In this document: positions 1 to 10,175 of the stretch, one piece after another
Numbering within the stretch: the first letter of the stretch is position 1
Layout: each line of letters begins with the position of its first letter
Source of the DNA: Kingdonia uniflora
Lineage: Eukaryota > Streptophyta > Magnoliopsida > Ranunculales > Circaeasteraceae
Direction: 5' to 3'
DNA: 64,000 nt
Assembly: GCA_014058105.1 (NCBI GenBank)
Contig: JACGCM010002435.1
Location: 1,798,001 to 1,862,000, forward strand
Made by a program: the position numbers and the translations under genes
Notes under the pieces: model-generated
Seen by the model: only the letters and a program-made list of their open reading frames with translations
The model's database searches: none
What the model was told of the DNA's origin: nothing

Positions 1-1
1 G

Positions 2-455
2 TACCTGAATGGGACTCATGATATGACATTATGTTGATTCTGATTTAGTGGGTGATATTGGTAGGAGTAAGAAAACTAGTGACTTTGTATTTACATTGGG
101 AAGTGGTGTGGTTTCTTGGGTTTCGAGGCTACAAAAAATAGTAGCTTTGTCAACGACGGTGGCAGAATATCATGTTGCGGCTACGAAAGCTTGCAAGGAT
201 ATGGTTTGGCTTAAAGGGTTGATGAATGAGCTTGGCAAGGAGCAACGTCTTCCTAAACTGTATAGCGATTGTCAAAGTATGATACACTTAGTGAAGAATG
301 CAGATTTTCATTCTAGGACTAACCATATCAATATTTAGTATCGTTATATTCGTTCGCTCCTCGAGGATAGTGTGTTGAAGCTTGAGAAGATTCATATTTA
401 CAAAGGTGGTGACATTCCAGATGTTGGCATGTACAACTTTTGTGGGTCTTCATGA
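2..455 (+). pseudogene. Ty1/copia polyprotein, 3' end (RNase H), decayed
   Basis: This is the C-terminal RNase H part of a copia pol polyprotein, which copies the element's RNA into DNA inside virus-like particles. Visible landmarks are VDSDLVGDIGRSK, VSWVSRLQKIVALSTT, AEYHVAATKACKD and YSDCQSMIHLVKN, all in the usual order for plant copia RNase H. The 5' part lies outside the window. It is broken: residues YLNGTHDMTLC (from base 2) end at a stop and the frame then jumps near base 33, as if about ten codons were deleted. A TAG at 336-338 precedes RYIRSLLEDSVLKLEKIH in the same frame, running to a TGA at 453-455. The polypurine tract and LTR follow at once. Family call is firm; the sublineage (Tork-like wording) is a guess. 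Confidence 0.9.
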
Positions 456-520
456 TTGAAGGTTCGGGTAGCGCGAGAAATTCATTATTTGATCTGGAGA
501 TGGGTTATGGAAAATTTGAT

Positions 521-534
521 TTCAAGTGGGAGAT
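521..534 (+). other. Polypurine tract of the copia element
   Basis: A purine-rich stretch ending in GTGGGAGAT lies directly before the LTR start TGTTGAG. This is the usual plus-strand primer position in copia elements. Confidence 0.6.
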
Positions 535-989
535 TGTTGAGGAATGAACTCAAATTTGGTATTCTTAGATGTTCATTAGAGTTCATCTTGGGACAAACGA
601 AGGTCGAAGACGAAGGTAGAAGACTTCACGGAATAGATTCTGAATTTTCATAAAAGGCAAAATAGTTGTCTGATTGTTCCTGCTCGAACAGAGATCTCTG
701 ACAGTAAAGTTGTTTGAAGGATCTAAACTTTCTTGTTCAAACAGAGAAAGGTATGCTCGAATGGAAGTCGATCTAAAGCTTTTGTTATGTTATTTTGAAG
801 ACTGTTTGTTTGCCTCGTAATTCGTACTTTGAGTCATACCTTTTGTAAAAGTCTTCCCAAGTATATAAGCGATACTTAATTAGAGTGCTTCTATCATGTT
901 TAGTATGAGTTTAATTCTAGAGAGAGAAAGCTAGGGTTTGTGAAAATTCATTGAAGCTTGAGAGAGAGAAAAATGAGTGTGTGTGTGAT
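535..989 (+). mobile_element. Copia 3' LTR, left part
   Basis: The LTR opens with TGTTGAG at 535. The matching end CTCAACA is found at 6839-6845, so a perfect 7-bp inverted terminal repeat is split by the chromovirus inserted between. The last bases (985-989, GTGAT) are the probable left target duplication. The sequence includes a likely TATA element (TATATAAG near 864) and a purine-rich GAGAGAGAAA stretch. Confidence 0.8.
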
Positions 990-1523
990 TAATCAACAAT
1001 CCGATTGAGAAGCTTTAGTTAGTAGAAAGAATGAAGAACACTAATTAGATTTGGAAAAAATAGAGATTCAATTACTTAAACTTGAAGTAATTATAATAAA
1101 AACTCTCAAACCCTGGGCTTCTCTCAGAACTCTCTATAGTTCTAACATAACCTAGAAAATAACCTAAGTTCCCTTTATATACTAGGGAACTCAAAAATCA
1201 TAAAAGAACGGATCTCAAGGCAAAACAACGCCTTAGATTCCAAAATAGTGCCAAAGTCGTTCGAATGACTTTAAGACTAATTGGTCTAAAACCCTAGAAA
1301 CTTGCCTTGTCGTTCGAACGAAACCCAACTCATTTGAACGAAAATATGGCTCTGGGCCAAAATTCCATAGGACATGGCAACTCGTTCGAACAACAATCAA
1401 AGTCGCTCGAACGAAATATGGCTCTGGTCCAAAATTCCAGAGGACATGTCAACTCGTTCGAACGACTCTCAATGGTCGAACGACTTTGACAAATCTTTAA
1501 AAATACTAGATCCTCCTGGATCA
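990..1523 (-). repeat. Chromovirus 3' LTR (left copy)
   Basis: It matches the right LTR along its length, from TAATCAACAATCCG to the terminal CTGGATCA. It is about 70 bp longer, because a segment including ATGGCTCTGG and CCAAAATTCC is present twice. Palindromic CGTTCGAACG-like sites recur several times. The exact left edge could be 986 if the terminal TGAT is counted as part of the LTR. Confidence 0.85.
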
Positions 1524-1543
1524 TGGCTCCCCCCTTTAAGAGC
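1524..1543 (-). other. Polypurine tract of the chromovirus
   Basis: On the minus strand the sequence CTTAAAGGGGGGAGCCA sits immediately before the LTR start TGATCCAGG, as a gypsy polypurine tract should. Confidence 0.7.
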
Positions 1544-1559
1544 CTTGAGATCAAGCTCA

Positions 1560-1968
1560 AGCTAGCACTGAAGATGTGGGAACGGGCGATGCCCAATTCC
1601 CTACTGTACCACTTCGACTTACTTGGTAGTTGACCCATCTTCCCAACTCGGAACGAATAAATAGCACCCCGTCTTGTAGTATGAACCTTCCGCTCTAGAA
1701 TACCATCCTCCGGTAACGGATCTTCTCTTTCTATCCATAAGTCATCAACTGACGGTAGGTGAGTATCGATTACAGAGTCTTCATCCAAAAGAGAGGGCTC
1801 AAGCAGCTTCAAATGCCCAGCATTAATCACCAAATACATCCTCATGAAAGGTGGAAAATCCAACTGGAATGCATTGTCACCAATCTTCTTGAGTATCAAA
1901 AATGGACTATAACGGAGAGGTTTGAGCTTCTTACCTTCCCCCTTAAGTCGTTCATTACCCAAATGCAA
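1560..1968 (-). pseudogene. Integrase C-terminus with degenerate chromodomain
   Basis: This is the tail of the polyprotein, which in chromoviruses steers integration to particular chromatin. LGNERLKGEGKKLKPLRYSP and ILKKIGDNAFQLDFP form the integrase C-terminal SH3-like region. Downstream, ILERKVHTTRRGAIYSFRVG and KMGQLPSKSKWYSRE fit a chromodomain (ILERRV-x-TRRG-x-x-x-LVKWKG pattern), but the key LVKWKG motif has become FRVGKMG and an aromatic is lost. The frame runs on past 1560 into the LTR. The chromodomain reading is by pattern only. Confidence 0.75.
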
Positions 1969-2121
1969 CCAAACGAGGTCGCCCTCAAGAAAAGTATACT
2001 CAACCCTATGTTTGTCGTGGCGATCCTTATGCTTCGCTTAAGTCTTCTTCAACTGAGCTTCAACCACCTCATGAATTTTGCTGATCTTCTCAATGAAATA
2101 TTAAGCTTTAACCTGCCCCTC

Positions 2122-3102
2122 CTACTCCGTCCCTGACACCATCTTGTCGCCAAGACTAAATGCCAAATTAAAACGGCTTTGCGGCAAGTACCCCAAACAA
2201 ACTTCAAAAGGAGACTTCAATGTGGAACCATGAATCGCCCAGTTTAACGCAAACTGAAGATACGGTAAACTCTCATCCCAAGTCTTAGGATGCTGAGAAT
2301 GGAATCCCCGTAATAAATGTACCAAAGTGCGATTGACAACTTTTGTTTGCCCGTCTGCCTGCGGATGAAAAATGGTACTTCTCTTCAACTTAGTGTCCAT
2401 CATCCCCCATAACGATTTCTAGAAATGCCCCAAAAAGTGGCTATCCCTATCAAAAATAATATAAGAAGGGAGCCCAAAATACCTCTATACGTCTCTGAAA
2501 AACAATCGCGCGGATCCTTCCCTTGTGACCGTCTTCTGGCATGGAATAAGAACAATCATCTTGCTAAATCGATCTACCGCCACAAAGAAATATTCATTCT
2601 TACACCTGGTCATGGGCAAACCATCCATAAAATCATTCGAAATACTTTCCCAAGGTCGACTAGGAACTGGCAATGGTAAGTACAGTCTTATCTTCCTATT
2701 GGAAGGTTTCGATGTATTACATAACACACAACCACGAACCACACGAGCAACATCCACCTGTATCTTTGGCCAATAGACATAATGCCACAAATTCAAAAGA
2801 GCCTTCTCAACCCCAAAATGATCTGCCACCCGGGAACAATGTGCCTCTCGAATCCACTGTAAACGGTCTCCACCTTCAGGAATACATAGTAGGCTGCCCC
2901 TATAAACCAAACCATCCTTCAGAACATACTCGTACGTTTTGCCCTGCAGCAACTTCTTGTAAATCACACTGAGCTCCTTGTCGTTGTCATACCCTGAAAC
3001 GTACTCAGAAGGAACAATCAGCTGGATTTGCATAGCTACTAACAAAGCGGAAATAGTTGGTAATGGGGGTCGAGATAACATATCAGCCATCTTGTTATCC
3101 AC
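2122..3102 (-). pseudogene. Chromovirus integrase core
   Basis: The integrase inserts the DNA copy into the host chromosome. The zinc-binding end is visible as EAHCSRVADHFG followed by CVLC. The core begins PWESISNDFMDGLP (first Asp), has FDRDSHF (second Asp) in a stretch interrupted by stops, and then HPQADGQTKVVNRTL, where the family has HPQTDGQTEVVNRTL. The third catalytic residue is therefore Lys (codon 2341-2343) instead of Glu. The C-terminal part SPFEVCLGYLP is recognisable. Stops separate 2485-3102 from 2122-2403. Confidence 0.9.
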
Positions 3103-3171
3103 TCATTTCTTATACTTGATCAATTAGGTAAACTGTTGAAGGTATGACATCCACTTTATATAGCGAGCTTG

Positions 3172-3588
3172 CTAAAGTTTGGACTGCGTAGATAAAAACT
3201 GTAACGGTTGGTGATCAAAAAGTACCACAACCTCCTTCCCCAATAAGTAAGTCCCCCAATGCTTTACTGATTGATATAATGCGTAGAACTCTTTATCGTA
3301 GGTAGGATAGTTGTGTACTGCTCCTATAAATATCTCATAATAGTAAGCAACCAACTTCCCATCCTGTAAAAGGATTTCCCCCAATGCATAGTCTGACGCA
3401 TCTGTCTCGACCTCAAAAGGCCGCTGTAAATTAGACAATACTAACACTGGTGCATCCGTAATCTTCTACTTCAATAACAGAAAGGTCTTCACATGGTGTT
3501 CTTCCCACACAAACTGTACCCCGGTCTTCGTCAAAGAATGTAGCGATACGGCAATTTGTGAAAAATGCTGAATAAATTTATGTAAGTA
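3172..3588 (-). pseudogene. Chromovirus RNase H
   Basis: RNase H removes the RNA strand during reverse transcription. HKFIQHFSQIA and LTKTGVQFVWEEHH form the connection domain, then a stop interrupts before KITDAPVLVLSN. The RNase H core shows ETDASDYALGEILLQDGK, YDKEFYALYQSVKHW and LFDHQPLQFL, which hold the usual Asp, Glu and Asp residues. The segment ends at a stop near 3172. Confidence 0.9.
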
Positions 3589-4200
3589 CTAACAAGAACC
3601 CATAAAACTCCTCACTTCTGTCACAGTGCGGGGTCCAGGCCAATTAATAATGACTGAGACCTTATCTGGATCGACCTTAAGCTCGCCGCCACCAAGAATA
3701 AAACCCAAATAGACTAGCTCTCGTTTCCCAAACTCGCACTTCTTCCCATTCAGAAAAAACTGTTGTGATCGCAACACGCCCAACACTTTGCGTAAATGCC
3801 CAAGATGTTCCTCCCATGTATGACTATATATCAAGATATCATCCAAATGTACAATCACAAAATCATCAATAAATTTATAAAGTACCTCATTCATTAGCCA
3901 CATAAACGTCGTCGAAGCATTGCATAACCCAAAAGGCATCACCAACCACTCAAATAAGCTTTGTTTGGTCTTGAACGTTATCTTCAAAGTATCCTCTTGC
4001 CGGATTCTAACTTGATGGTAACCCGACTTAAGATCCAATTTAGTGAAAAACCGAACCGTCTGCAACTCATCTAAAAGCTTGTCAATCCTTGGAAGCGAAT
4101 AACAATTCTTCACCTTGTTCAATGCCCGATAATCCACATACATCCTCCAAGACCCATCCTTCTTCGGTACCAATAACACCGGTGAACCACAAGGTGAGCA
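3589..4200 (-). pseudogene. Chromovirus reverse transcriptase
   Basis: This is the RNA-dependent DNA polymerase of the element. Motifs appear in order: LLVPKKDGSWRMYVDYRALN, YSLPRIDKLLDEL, FFTKLDLKSGYHQVRI, MPFGLCNASTTFMWLMN, the active site VHLDDILIYS (family VYLDDILIYS) and LVYLGFILGGGELKVDPDKV. This is the best preserved open stretch of the element (about 196 codons). Confidence 0.95.
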
Positions 4201-4218
4201 ACTTGGATTAATAACTCC

Positions 4219-4602
4219 TTACTCTAGGAGTTCATGTACCTGTTTCTTAATTTCATCAGACTTTGTAACAGAAGTCCGATATAACCCAATATTGGGTAGT
4301 GGCTCACCATTCACCAATGTGATATCATGCTTCACATCCCTCTTGTGCGGTATCCCTTCTATGCCCAGAAACAAGTATTCATACTCCTCTTGTAACTCAC
4401 CCATATCGGTTTGTTGCTTGGGAAACATTGCCAAAGTAGACAATATTATAGTCGACGGACCCTCTTGAACCTGTCGCACCAACAACAAAACAAATTTGCC
4501 GCTCGTATTAACCAATCTCTTCGCCTTAGTCGCCGTTACCAAATTACTGGTAGTGATATGTTCCTTGCACACATTAATATGAAACTCAGTCATATCCTTC
4601 AC
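4219..4602 (-). pseudogene. Protease-RT linker of chromovirus
   Basis: The segment contains LQEEYEYLFLGIEGIPHKRDVKHDITLVNGEPLPNIGLYR with a KSDEIKKQVHELLE tail, matching the region just upstream of RT in plant gypsy elements (LPPxRxxDHxIxLxxGxxPxxxxPYR). It is separated from RT by stops. Confidence 0.8.
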
Positions 4603-4782
4603 TAAATGATACTTACGAGCACGAAGGTAAAGGATTGTATCTCGGTCTCAAAGATAAGGGCTACCCAAGATGACTTGACACACGTCCAACGGAACCACCT
4701 CACATGTCACTTCGTCAATAAAGTTTTTAGTAATCGCAAACTTGAATGTAAACTTCTTAGTGATGCTCAACTCTGCGTCTTT

Positions 4783-5166
4783 CTAAATCCAACCCAAACC
4801 ATGCGGCTTAGGATGAGCCATAGTAGCCAAACCCATCTTCTTCACCACTGCCTCAGAAATTAAATTCTTTTGACTAAACGGATTAATAATAGCCTTGACT
4901 AAGCTCTGCTTCACCTGAATGTTGACAAAGAATAGCTCTTCCCGACTCGCCTCATTGATAGTTAGAGGTTGCTTGAACATTAGAATAAGCTTAGGATTTG
5001 GCTTATCTAAATCTGAAAGATCCACAATCACTGTAGCTAGTGCACGTTTCTCTTTCTTGCCCTTCTTCTCATTCGGGCGAAGCTCCGGGTGAAGTTTCCA
5101 ATATCTATCAGAATTGTGCCCATTCGCCTTGCAATGACTTCAGATAGTCCCCTTGAATGAAGACCC
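4783..5166 (-). pseudogene. Gag zinc knuckle and aspartic protease region
   Basis: Just upstream of the protease the minus strand reads SHCKANGHNSDRYWKLHPEL, a CCHC zinc knuckle of the type found in plant gypsy gags that has lost its first and last cysteines. After it come LSDLDKPNPKLILMFKQPL and NIQVKQSLVKAIINPFSQKN, the protease region; the normal D-T/S-G active site is degenerate (IINPFSQKN). The match to protease is by position and general pattern. Confidence 0.65.
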
Positions 5167-5199
5167 CTCTCCTTTGGACTCCTCTTTCTTATTAAACTT

Positions 5200-6153
5200 C
5201 TAATTAGCCTTGTACCCCAACTTGTTCTTGTCGTCTTTCTTGTCGTTCTTCAAGTATTTGCCCTCAATGGAAATTACTTTAATGGTAGCGTCCTCGATAT
5301 TTGCCACATTGAAGAGCTTGAATTCTCTTCGAATGGACTTCGACAAGCCCCCCGTATACTTTATGAACACATCGTACTCCTCCACGTCAATATCCAAAAC
5401 CAATGCTTGGTTATGAAACTCCGTAGTGAATTGTTACACGGATTGTCCAAACCTTTGGCGCAAATTATGCCATTTGTACTATCGTTCTTATTCATACCCA
5501 ATTTGATAGAATTGTTTTCGTACCAAAACCTTGAATTCCTTTCAACTCAGACTTTCGACATCATGTCGTTTCCGATAGGATTTCTACCACGTGAGTGAGT
5601 GACTTGTGAATTTCAAAGTTGAGAAGCAAATCTTCTGAGCGTTGGAATATTCATCAATTAAAAAATAGGTTTCCAACCTATCTAACCAATTATCTAATTT
5701 CTCAGCGTCGATGGAACCATCGAAAATTGGAATCTCAATCTTAAAGCCAAGACAAAAATTACGTATAGGATTCATTGACTTACCATAACCTGGGCGCTCC
5801 TTGATGGAATCGGCATCACTAGAATCACTATCTTTCTCTGTATGAACCTTGTCTCCATCCACCTCCAAAACCCCTTTCTTCTTCGATCGGCGTCGCCGTT
5901 AAGAGCGGCCTTGCCGAGTCGCCAAAATGGAACCCAATACGAGGTTTGTAAGATGCAATTGTTCAACTAACTCCCCTACAGTAGAGGTTAGGCTGGAAAC
6001 TGTCGTTTCCAAAGTCGTGAGTCGATCGTTGGAATTGCCCATCTTCAAGTCGTCCTTCTTCTTCGAAGTAGGTTTGCGATGTATCTCCAACAGACTCATT
6101 AGCTTCCCCTTCGTTTGCTTGAGACGGTCACGTGTAGAGACCATAAACCACAA
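5200..6153 (-). pseudogene. Chromovirus gag
   Basis: Gag forms the particle that packages the element RNA. The minus-strand N-terminus (6153 downward) is hydrophilic with a short heptad-like helix (NDRLTTLETTVSSLTSTVGE). A second frame has MNPIRNFCLGFKIEIPIFDG and AEKLDNWLDRLETYFLIDEY, the classic retrotransposon gag pattern (P-x-F-D-G then WLxxxExYF). The last part is GGLSKSIRREFKLFNVANIE. At least three frameshifts or stops break it. Confidence 0.8.
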
Positions 6154-6177
6154 TCAACCCCCCAAGAATCGAAACTG

Positions 6178-6192
6178 GAAAACTGATACACG
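6178..6192 (-). other. Probable primer binding site of the chromovirus
   Basis: On the minus strand CGTGTATCAG follows the 5' LTR directly. TATCAG is the core of the tRNA-iMet primer site used by many plant gypsy elements (TGGTATCAGAGC). Flanking bases have diverged. Confidence 0.4.
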
Positions 6193-6657
6193 TAATCCAC
6201 AATCCGATTGAGAAGCTTTAGTTAGTAGAAAGAACGAAGAACACTAATTAGATTTGGAAAAAATAGAGATTTGATTACTTAAACTTGAAGTAATTACAAT
6301 GAAAACTCTCAAACCCTAGGCTTCTCTCAGAACTCTCCTCAGATCTAACATAACCTAGAAAATAGCCTAAGTTCCCTTTATATACTAGGGAACTCAAAAA
6401 TCATAAAAGAACGGATCTCGAGGCAAAACAACGCCTGAGATTCCAAAATAGCGCCAAAGTCGTTCGAACGACTTTACGACTAATTGGTCAAAAACCCTAG
6501 AAACTTGCATAGTCGTTCGAACGAAACCCAACTCATTCGAACAAAAATATGACTCTGGGCCAAAATTCCAGAGGACATGTCAACTCTTTCGAACGACTCT
6601 CAATGTCTTTCGAACGACTTTGACAAATCTTCAAACACACTAGATCCTCCTGGATCA
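6193..6657 (-). repeat. Chromovirus 5' LTR (right copy)
   Basis: It is collinear with the left LTR, starting TAATCCACAATCCG and ending CTGGATCA, without the extra 70-bp internal copy. Shared landmarks include CCTTTATATACTAGGGAAC (a probable TATA region in both LTRs) and repeated GTTCGAACGA sites. Confidence 0.85.
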
Positions 6658-6845
6658 ATGATTGTAACCTTTGATTGATTGGTGGATTGTTTGTGCGGGG
6701 AGTGGTTTTTTATCCAAAAGGGTTTTCCACTTCCACCCCCCGAGTAAATTTACTTGTGTGATTTACTTTATTGTTCTCGTTTTGGAAATTTACTTGTGTA
6801 TCGTTCTTGTCATGGAATTGGGATTAGCTACCTTGATTCTCAACA
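6658..6845 (+). mobile_element. Copia 3' LTR, right part
   Basis: After the second target-site copy the sequence resumes as copia LTR. It contains GGTTTTTTATCCAAAAGGG with GTTTTCCAC, the typical U5 wording of plant copia LTRs. It ends CTCAACA at 6839-6845, the exact inverted match of the LTR start at 535. Confidence 0.8.
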
Positions 6846-7795
6846 GTCTAATGCTAAACATATTGCCAACAAAGATAACCTTCATGGGTCAACTAACTTG
6901 GCCTAGGCCCTCAAAGTCAGTCACCGATGACCCAATTGTGGGGTTTGCTTTTGCCTGTTTGAAATGATCCACTAGAAGTCCATAAGGGCATAAAAGATGT
7001 TTTAGAAGATGCCTAATTGGCAATGTTAAGTGTATTTCAGGAATGATAATCCCTTACTGTGCCATATCTTTGGATGCTGAACTTAAACTTCCATGAAAAA
7101 TGTATAAAATGGTTATAACGCGGGGCAAAAACTAAATTGTAATCGCAAATGTTGGAGTGGTGAATCATGGAAGATGCAACTTTGATTGGGCGAAGGCAAA
7201 ATTAGGTTGATTGAAGCAGGGTTTTCGACGAGTACTGCTTAGCTAATTGAAGTTTTGATTTGGAATCAAACCCAAGGAATAGAAGCCTCGAAGTCGATAT
7301 GGACTTGGGTAGCAGCACTTTCTAACTTGATATCTTTCTGAAAATATTTTAGTGCATGTTAAACGTATTTTCGGTCCTATATCAAGCTTGTAAATCTGCA
7401 TTAACTCGATTTAAATCAGTAATCCGTATGTTTCATTCATGGACCTGGGTCTACTAAACCATACAATTGCAGCCTTAGGATAGGCAATCAAAACCGACTC
7501 CTTTTGTCACCCTTTTTTAATAGGGGCTACTCGCGCTACGCTCTTTGTCCGGCCTCAGAAAAAAGAAATTGCCTATCTTTCAATCTTTTCTCTAGCGTTT
7601 TCAACCCGTCCTAATCTATCAAAACGCCCTAACTCGAAGGCCAATATTAAGCTTTCCTAAACAATTTTGTCGATGTAAAGAGATATAGAAACACAACTGT
7701 AGATATATTTTAACCCAATAGAGTTAAATTAAAGTACCGAATACAAGAAAGTCTCATACACTTCACTTATTTTTTTAGTTATCAACAATGCCCTT
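6846..7795. other. Intergenic stretch, nothing recognised
   Basis: No convincing coding region was found on either strand. The last 100 bases, including a segment with AGTCTCATACAC, resemble the sequence downstream of the second repeat-peptide gene (near 40700) and so are probably the 3' untranslated region of the gene that follows on the minus strand. Confidence 0.5.
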
Positions 7796-7804
7796 TTCTA
7801 GTCA

Positions 7805-8182
7805 CTACTTCCCTGACCGTTGATTGTGTCCGTCAAATCCACTACTACCCTGTTTGGGAGCTCCCACATTCCCCTGACCAGAATGGTTGATGCCAAAGCT
7901 GCTGCCCACCTTTTCGCGGTCAACTCCGTTATGAATCTGATCATTATGGTTAATGCCAAAGGCACTATTTGTTGTTCCGCGGTCATTGTTGAGATCCTGG
8001 TCCTTATGGTTGATGTAAAATTCGCTAGTCGAATGTCCCCGATTTATGCTTGTTGGATCATTGACATTGTGGTTGGGGTTAAAGCCGCTGGTGGAATATC
8101 CCCGATTACTGTTCGGAGCATTGAAATTGTGGTTGTTGTGGAAGCCGCTGCTAATACCAGCTGAACGATCCATGCAGTGTTC
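7805..8182 (-). CDS. Repeat-peptide gene A: six repeats of about 21 residues, function unknown
   Basis: I do not recognise this family. The minus-strand frame is open from an apparent splice acceptor (TATGTATCAG ending at 8183) and is rich in Asn, Gly, Ser and His, with no membrane segment. It holds six tandem units with a period of 20-21 residues: DRSAGISSGF, NRGYSTSGFNPNHN, NRGHSTSEFYINHK, DRGTTNSAFGINHN, DREKVGSSFGINHS and PKQGSSGFDGHN. The consensus is D/N-R-G-x-S-x-S-x-F-x-x-N-H-N. Translation may start at the Met of MDR (8173) or in an upstream exon. A donor (AAAG/GTGAGA, 8534) and a TATA box lie upstream. Gene B (40781-41150) has the same design and the shared unit DREKV-x-SSFG. The pattern suits a precursor cut into several small peptides, but no signal peptide was found, so this is inference. 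Confidence 0.6.
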   Translation of the reverse strand, partial: EHCMDRSAGISSGFHNNHNFNAPNSNRGYSTSGFNPNHNVNDPTSINRGHSTSEFYINHKDQDLNNDRGTTNSAFGINHNDQIHNGVDREKVGSSFGINHSGQGNVGAPKQGSSGFDGHNQRSGK

Positions 8183-8534
8183 CTGATACATATACTAATA
8201 ATTAGTTGCTTTGAGATAAGCATTTTGTGACCAATTTTTTGCCATATGCAATAACCCCTTATGTTTTGTGGGTCAGGCGGATATGGATCGGAGTACGAAA
8301 AATATTTGTGATCAGTCGGTAATTTAGAAATGCTGCTAACCATTAGATTCATGTATGAGACAAAAGCTTGGCTAATCCAACCGTCAACTGCCGTCTAAAT
8401 CACTGGAAATGTTTCCGATTACATTTTTTTTTTAGTGTTCTCGCCGGAGACCAATTGATTTGGTATCGAAATATAAGGGGTTTTTTCAAAGTTTCTCATA
8501 AACAATTTATAAGCTATAGTTTGAGGTTTCTCAC

Positions 8535-8625
8535 CTTTGGGATGCCGAGATGCGGACAAAGCAGAAGCGAGAGTGTTGGGCAGTGGGCTATCGGATTGGA
8601 GGAGATCCTTTTGGATGACTGCACT
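8535..8625 (-). other. Probable 5' exon of repeat-peptide gene A
   Basis: Between the TATA box and a good donor site (GGCATCCCAAAG/GTGAGA on the minus strand) lies a CT-rich leader of about 90 bases without ATG. It could be an untranslated first exon. Another possible exon (about 8330-8245) encodes MVSSISKLPTDHKYFSYSD, but its splice sites are weak. Confidence 0.35.
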
Positions 8626-8643
8626 TGTAGATGAAGTTGATTG

Positions 8644-8651
8644 TTTATATA
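8644..8651 (-). promoter_or_regulatory. TATA box of repeat-peptide gene A
   Basis: TATATAAA on the minus strand, about 20-30 bases before the proposed leader exon. Confidence 0.45.
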
Positions 8652-8808
8652 AGATGAATTGGGGAGATAATTGAGAATGGGTCTAAGTCAACTCTCTTCT
8701 GGAAGCCTTTAATCTTCTTCCTTCATGCAAATGAACCCAAAATTCTTACACACTTGAGAATGATTATTGCTTTTGACATAATCCTTAATAGAAAGAGTCC
8801 ATGTGCTG

Positions 8809-9215
8809 GAGCATCTCCAGCAGCCACTGTGAGTTTGGGTGCAGGCCCACAAAAAACCCAACTCACACTCTTCCTCTCAACAACAAGTTTGAGTTGGACA
8901 CATATTTTTTTTTTTTTTTTTTTTTTTTTGTATTTGAAAGAGTTTAAAACACCGTGCGGTAAAAGAAACACTGCGAATTGGTCTAAAACCCTAAAAACAT
9001 GTCAAAACCTGGAAAATTAACACCGTGCGGTAATTTAAACACCGCCAAACTCAATTTTTTTAAGTGTGAGTTTCTCACACTCAGTTGAGTTACTGTAGCG
9101 CCACGTGAGCAAACTCACACTCAAAAAGTTGCTACTGGGAGACTCAAGAGTGTGAGTGTGAGTTTGAGTGTGGGTTTGCAAACCTAACTCAACGCACACC
9201 CTGCTGCAAATGCTC
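8809..9215. mobile_element. MITE with GAGCATCTCCAGCAG ends
   Basis: It starts GAGCATCTCCAGCAG and ends CTGCTGCAAATGCTC, imperfect inverted repeats that are common on plant PIF/Harbinger-type MITEs. The inside is made of GAGTTTGGGT-like and GAGTGTGAG-like short repeats that can fold back, a 22-base T run near 8906-8928, and ACACCGTGCGGT motifs shared with the larger element at 10176-12932. The flanking triplets (CTG and TTA) do not match, so the target duplication is lost or an edge is misplaced. Confidence 0.65.
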
Positions 9216-10175
9216 TTAGTGAGGGCCGCAATAAAAAAACATTACGTGCGCGTTTTAATACGAATAATCTATACACCTAAATGAATAATTCATCAATCCA
9301 AGCCCTTTGTTTCCCAAATCTCGTGCGTCAATGATTATTTGGATTGATAAGATCTATTATAGGTTTTAAAATTAATTCCCAGTCGTCGAATTCCATACCG
9401 AATTTTTGACTTTCTAAACACTCCTTTAAATGACAAATGAAATGCTAAAATAGGCTAAAAATTCAGTTAGTTATTATTAATTCAGAATTTTCACCTAAAA
9501 CTTCAAATCATAAGGCAAAATACCCATTCATCACTATTTTCTCCCTCCAAACCATGAGTCTGCAAGAGTTAGGAATTCTTGCTCTCAATCTTCAACTACT
9601 AGATCCATGCTCAATCGATCACCAACTCTCTCTCCCAAACCTTATCTCCCTCTAAACCCTAGCCCATCTTCATTAACTCTCTCTAAACACTCCTAATACT
9701 TCTATACCATATCTTCTCTTTCTTCTCTTAAACTTCAATTTAACAAAATTTCTCCAATTGATCTCTATCCCTCTCTCTCTCCAAGTCCAATCTTTATGGG
9801 TTTCATTGTTTCAATTTGGTCTTAGCTTGTCTCTACTCTAAGGTCTCAATCTCGAGCTCTCTTTGCTTTAATCTGCCAAAGTTTAGTGCCGAATTGCACA
9901 TCAAACACTTCATCATTGTTTGAGCTTCAAAGGTAATTATCACTCTCTATGGTGTTTTAGTTTCAGCACTTTTGAAATCAGACCACCGACATTAGATATG
10001 GCAAGAAAAGGACTTAGTGACATGACCTGATGTCAGGGTCCATATGATTGTTTGTGTCTGTTTACAAAATTACCCTTGCAATTTTAACTTGAACCGCAGC
10101 AGAGAAGAACTAAATTGTAATCATACTTCTCACTCCCAAACACCTCTCTCACTCTCTCTCTCCTCTCTTCTCTAA
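9216..10175. other. Intergenic, CT-rich, no gene recognised
   Basis: The stretch holds many CTCTCT tracts (9600-9800 and 10120-10170), like a plant 5' leader or promoter, but no coding region or clear gene start could be attached to it. Confidence 0.4.

Larger units (their letters stand above)
990..6657 (-). mobile_element. Ty3/gypsy chromovirus, minus strand, nested in the copia LTR
   Basis: Two LTRs (990-1523 and 6193-6657) flank gag, protease, reverse transcriptase, RNase H, integrase and a chromodomain-like tail, in the order expected for Ty3/gypsy on the minus strand. The flanks read GTGAT (985-989) and ATGAT (6658-6662), a 5-bp target duplication with one mismatch; joining across it restores a continuous copia LTR. 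All coding parts carry stops or frameshifts, so the element cannot move by itself. Confidence 0.9.

Noticed and set aside
7500..7560. tRNA or rRNA-like GC-rich patch (GGGGCTACTCGCGCTACG)
   Set aside because: No cloverleaf could be drawn and no TPsiC-type box is present.
8368..9020. Open frames of 80-90 codons on both strands around the poly-T MITE
   Set aside because: They run through the T tract and inverted repeats of the MITE and have no family motif; chance frames.
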